In this document: piece after piece, positions 63,152 through 64,000 of the stretch
Layout of the letters: each line of letters opens with the position of its first letter
Numbering within the stretch: position 1 is the first letter of the stretch
NCBI GenBank assembly: GCA_046726235.1
Contig: JBKPAD010000005.1
Span: 62,001-126,000 of the forward strand
Direction of reading: 5' to 3'
Length of the DNA stretch: 64,000 bases
From: Nitricoxidireducens sp046726235
GTDB lineage: Bacteria > Pseudomonadota > Gammaproteobacteria > Burkholderiales > Rhodocyclaceae
Translations under genes and position numbers: made by a program
The notes under the pieces: model-generated
The model's input: the letters and a program-made list of their open reading frames with translations, nothing else
The model's database searches: none
Told to the model about the DNA's origin: nothing

Positions 63152-64000
63152 GTACGAGCGTGCTGCTGCACCCCGATCGCCGCGTAGGCGCCGACCTCGA
63201 ACGCGGGCGCAAGGCCGGCGGCGGCTCGGCGCTGCTGCGCTCCGCACAGGCGCCGGCTGACGTGCTCGCCGCCGTCCGCGCCGCCGACCTGCGCGGCCTC
63301 GGCGGCAGCGGCTTCGCGGTCTGGAAGAAATGGCAGGCCGTCGCCGAAACGCCCGGCGCTCCCGACAAATATCTGGTGGTCAACGGCAACGAGGACGAAC
63401 CCGGCACACTCAAGGATCGCCTGCTGCTCGAAGATACGCCCCACCAGGTGATCGAGGGCGCCGTCATTTCGGCGCTGGCGGTCGGCGCCAACCGCGTCGT
63501 GTTCTACGTCAATCCCGACCTCACGCGCTCGCTCGCGGCCCTGCGCGCCGCGCTCGAGCAGTGGGCAGCCTCGGACCTGCTGGCCGCGCCGTCGGCGAAG
63601 CTGGGCAAGAGCGTCGAACTGCTGCTGGTGCCGAGCTCCGGGCATTACATCGGTGGCGAGGAAACCGCCGCCATCGAATGGATCGAGGGCCAGCTCGGCA
63701 CCGCGCCGAAGTTCCCCTTCCCGCGCGGCAAGCCGCCCTACCCGGCGCAGGCCGGCGTCTTCGGCTGCCCGACGCTGATCAATAACGTCGAGACGCTCGC
63801 CCACGTGCCGCACATCGTGCGCCACGGCGCCGAGTGGTTCCGCGCGCAGGGCATCGGGCGCGGCGCCGGCACCAAGCTGTATTCGCTGTCGGGCGATGTC
63901 CTGCATCCGGGCGTCTTCGAACTACCGATGGGCACACCGCTGCGCGAACTCATCTTCACGCACGGCGGCGGCCTGCTGTCGGGCAAGCCGCTGAAGGCGG
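63139..64000 (+). CDS. NuoF-like NADH/FMN subunit, 5' part
   Basis: The first 287 residues of a protein running past the window edge. It has the NuoF pattern: GLGGSGFAVWKKW, NGNEDEPGTLKDRLLLE, GHYIGGEETAAIEWIEG and CPTLINNVETLAHVP. NuoF binds FMN and NAD(H). ATG lies within the end of the FAD gene with GGGAGG just before it. With KorAB and the FrdAB-like subunits it may link 2-oxoglutarate, ferredoxin and NAD(P)H pools. Confidence 0.87.
   Translation, partial: MEPLGTSVLLHPDRRVGADLERGRKAGGGSALLRSAQAPADVLAAVRAADLRGLGGSGFAVWKKWQAVAETPGAPDKYLVVNGNEDEPGTLKDRLLLEDTPHQVIEGAVISALAVGANRVVFYVNPDLTRSLAALRAALEQWAASDLLAAPSAKLGKSVELLLVPSSGHYIGGEETAAIEWIEGQLGTAPKFPFPRGKPPYPAQAGVFGCPTLINNVETLAHVPHIVRHGAEWFRAQGIGRGAGTKLYSLSGDVLHPGVFELPMGTPLRELIFTHGGGLLSGKPLKA

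Overview
The window is high-GC DNA with tightly packed genes, many 1-4 base start/stop overlaps, and gene orders typical of Betaproteobacteria: ribF-ileS-lspA-fkpB-ispH, ftsK/lolA/rarA/serS with divergent trxB, and ccoNOQP/ccoGH/ccoIS with hemN and fnr. Together with 2-oxoglutarate:ferredoxin oxidoreductase genes, a class I PHA synthase and many O2/NO-handling proteins, this suggests a facultatively anaerobic, probably denitrifying Rhodocyclales-like bacterium (Azoarcus/Thauera/Dechloromonas relatives). The taxonomic placement is inference; no rRNA is present.

Layout. 1-7.4 kb: end of a truncated haemoglobin, a Rap1a-like secreted protein, a Rieske protein plus a first CcoG paralogue facing a PAS-type sigma-54 activator, then an 880-residue metallo-beta-lactamase / cyclic-nucleotide-binding / haemerythrin fusion and tRNA-Ser(CGA). 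7.4-19.3 kb: housekeeping genes (MltF-type transglycosylase, serS, rarA, lolA, a short CDF-like transporter, ftsK, trxB, smr, and a ppa-nadE-glnB operon). 19.3-25.7 kb: bfd-bfr iron storage behind a Fur-like promoter, then copper export (copA-copZ), rhodanese, stress protein, a DsbD_2-type membrane protein and hemN. 25.8-35.6 kb: fnr, a Dnr-like regulator, an NO/O2 group (membrane protein, DUF2249, haemerythrin), a di-iron ODP sensor with an MCP-like partner, an orphan histidine kinase, phaC, and a stress-protein/haemerythrin pair. 35.6-44.1 kb: the complete cbb3 oxidase locus with its assembly genes. 44.1-52.5 kb: an SDR dehydrogenase, tRNA-Thr(CGU) and a minor-pilin/PilY1 operon. 52.5-58.1 kb: the ribF-to-ispH operon. 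58.3 kb to the right edge: korAB followed without gaps by Fe-S, FAD and NuoF-like flavin subunits.

How it fits together. The dominant theme is switching between oxygen levels. Near-perfect FNR/Dnr boxes lie before ccoN, between hemN and fnr, and before the haemerythrin-DUF2249-membrane protein operon, and the genes of two regulators with FNR-type recognition helices (ETVSR, ETLSR) sit among them. Copper supply (CcoI, CopA, two CcoG proteins), haem synthesis (HemN) and several non-haem di-iron O2 binders (three haemerythrin domains and ODP) accompany the high-affinity oxidase. The most unusual systems are the MCP-like/ODP gene pair, the large MBL-cNMP-haemerythrin fusion, the Rieske/CcoG pair behind a likely sigma-54 promoter, and the KorAB-FrdBA-like-NuoF-like redox cluster at the right edge.
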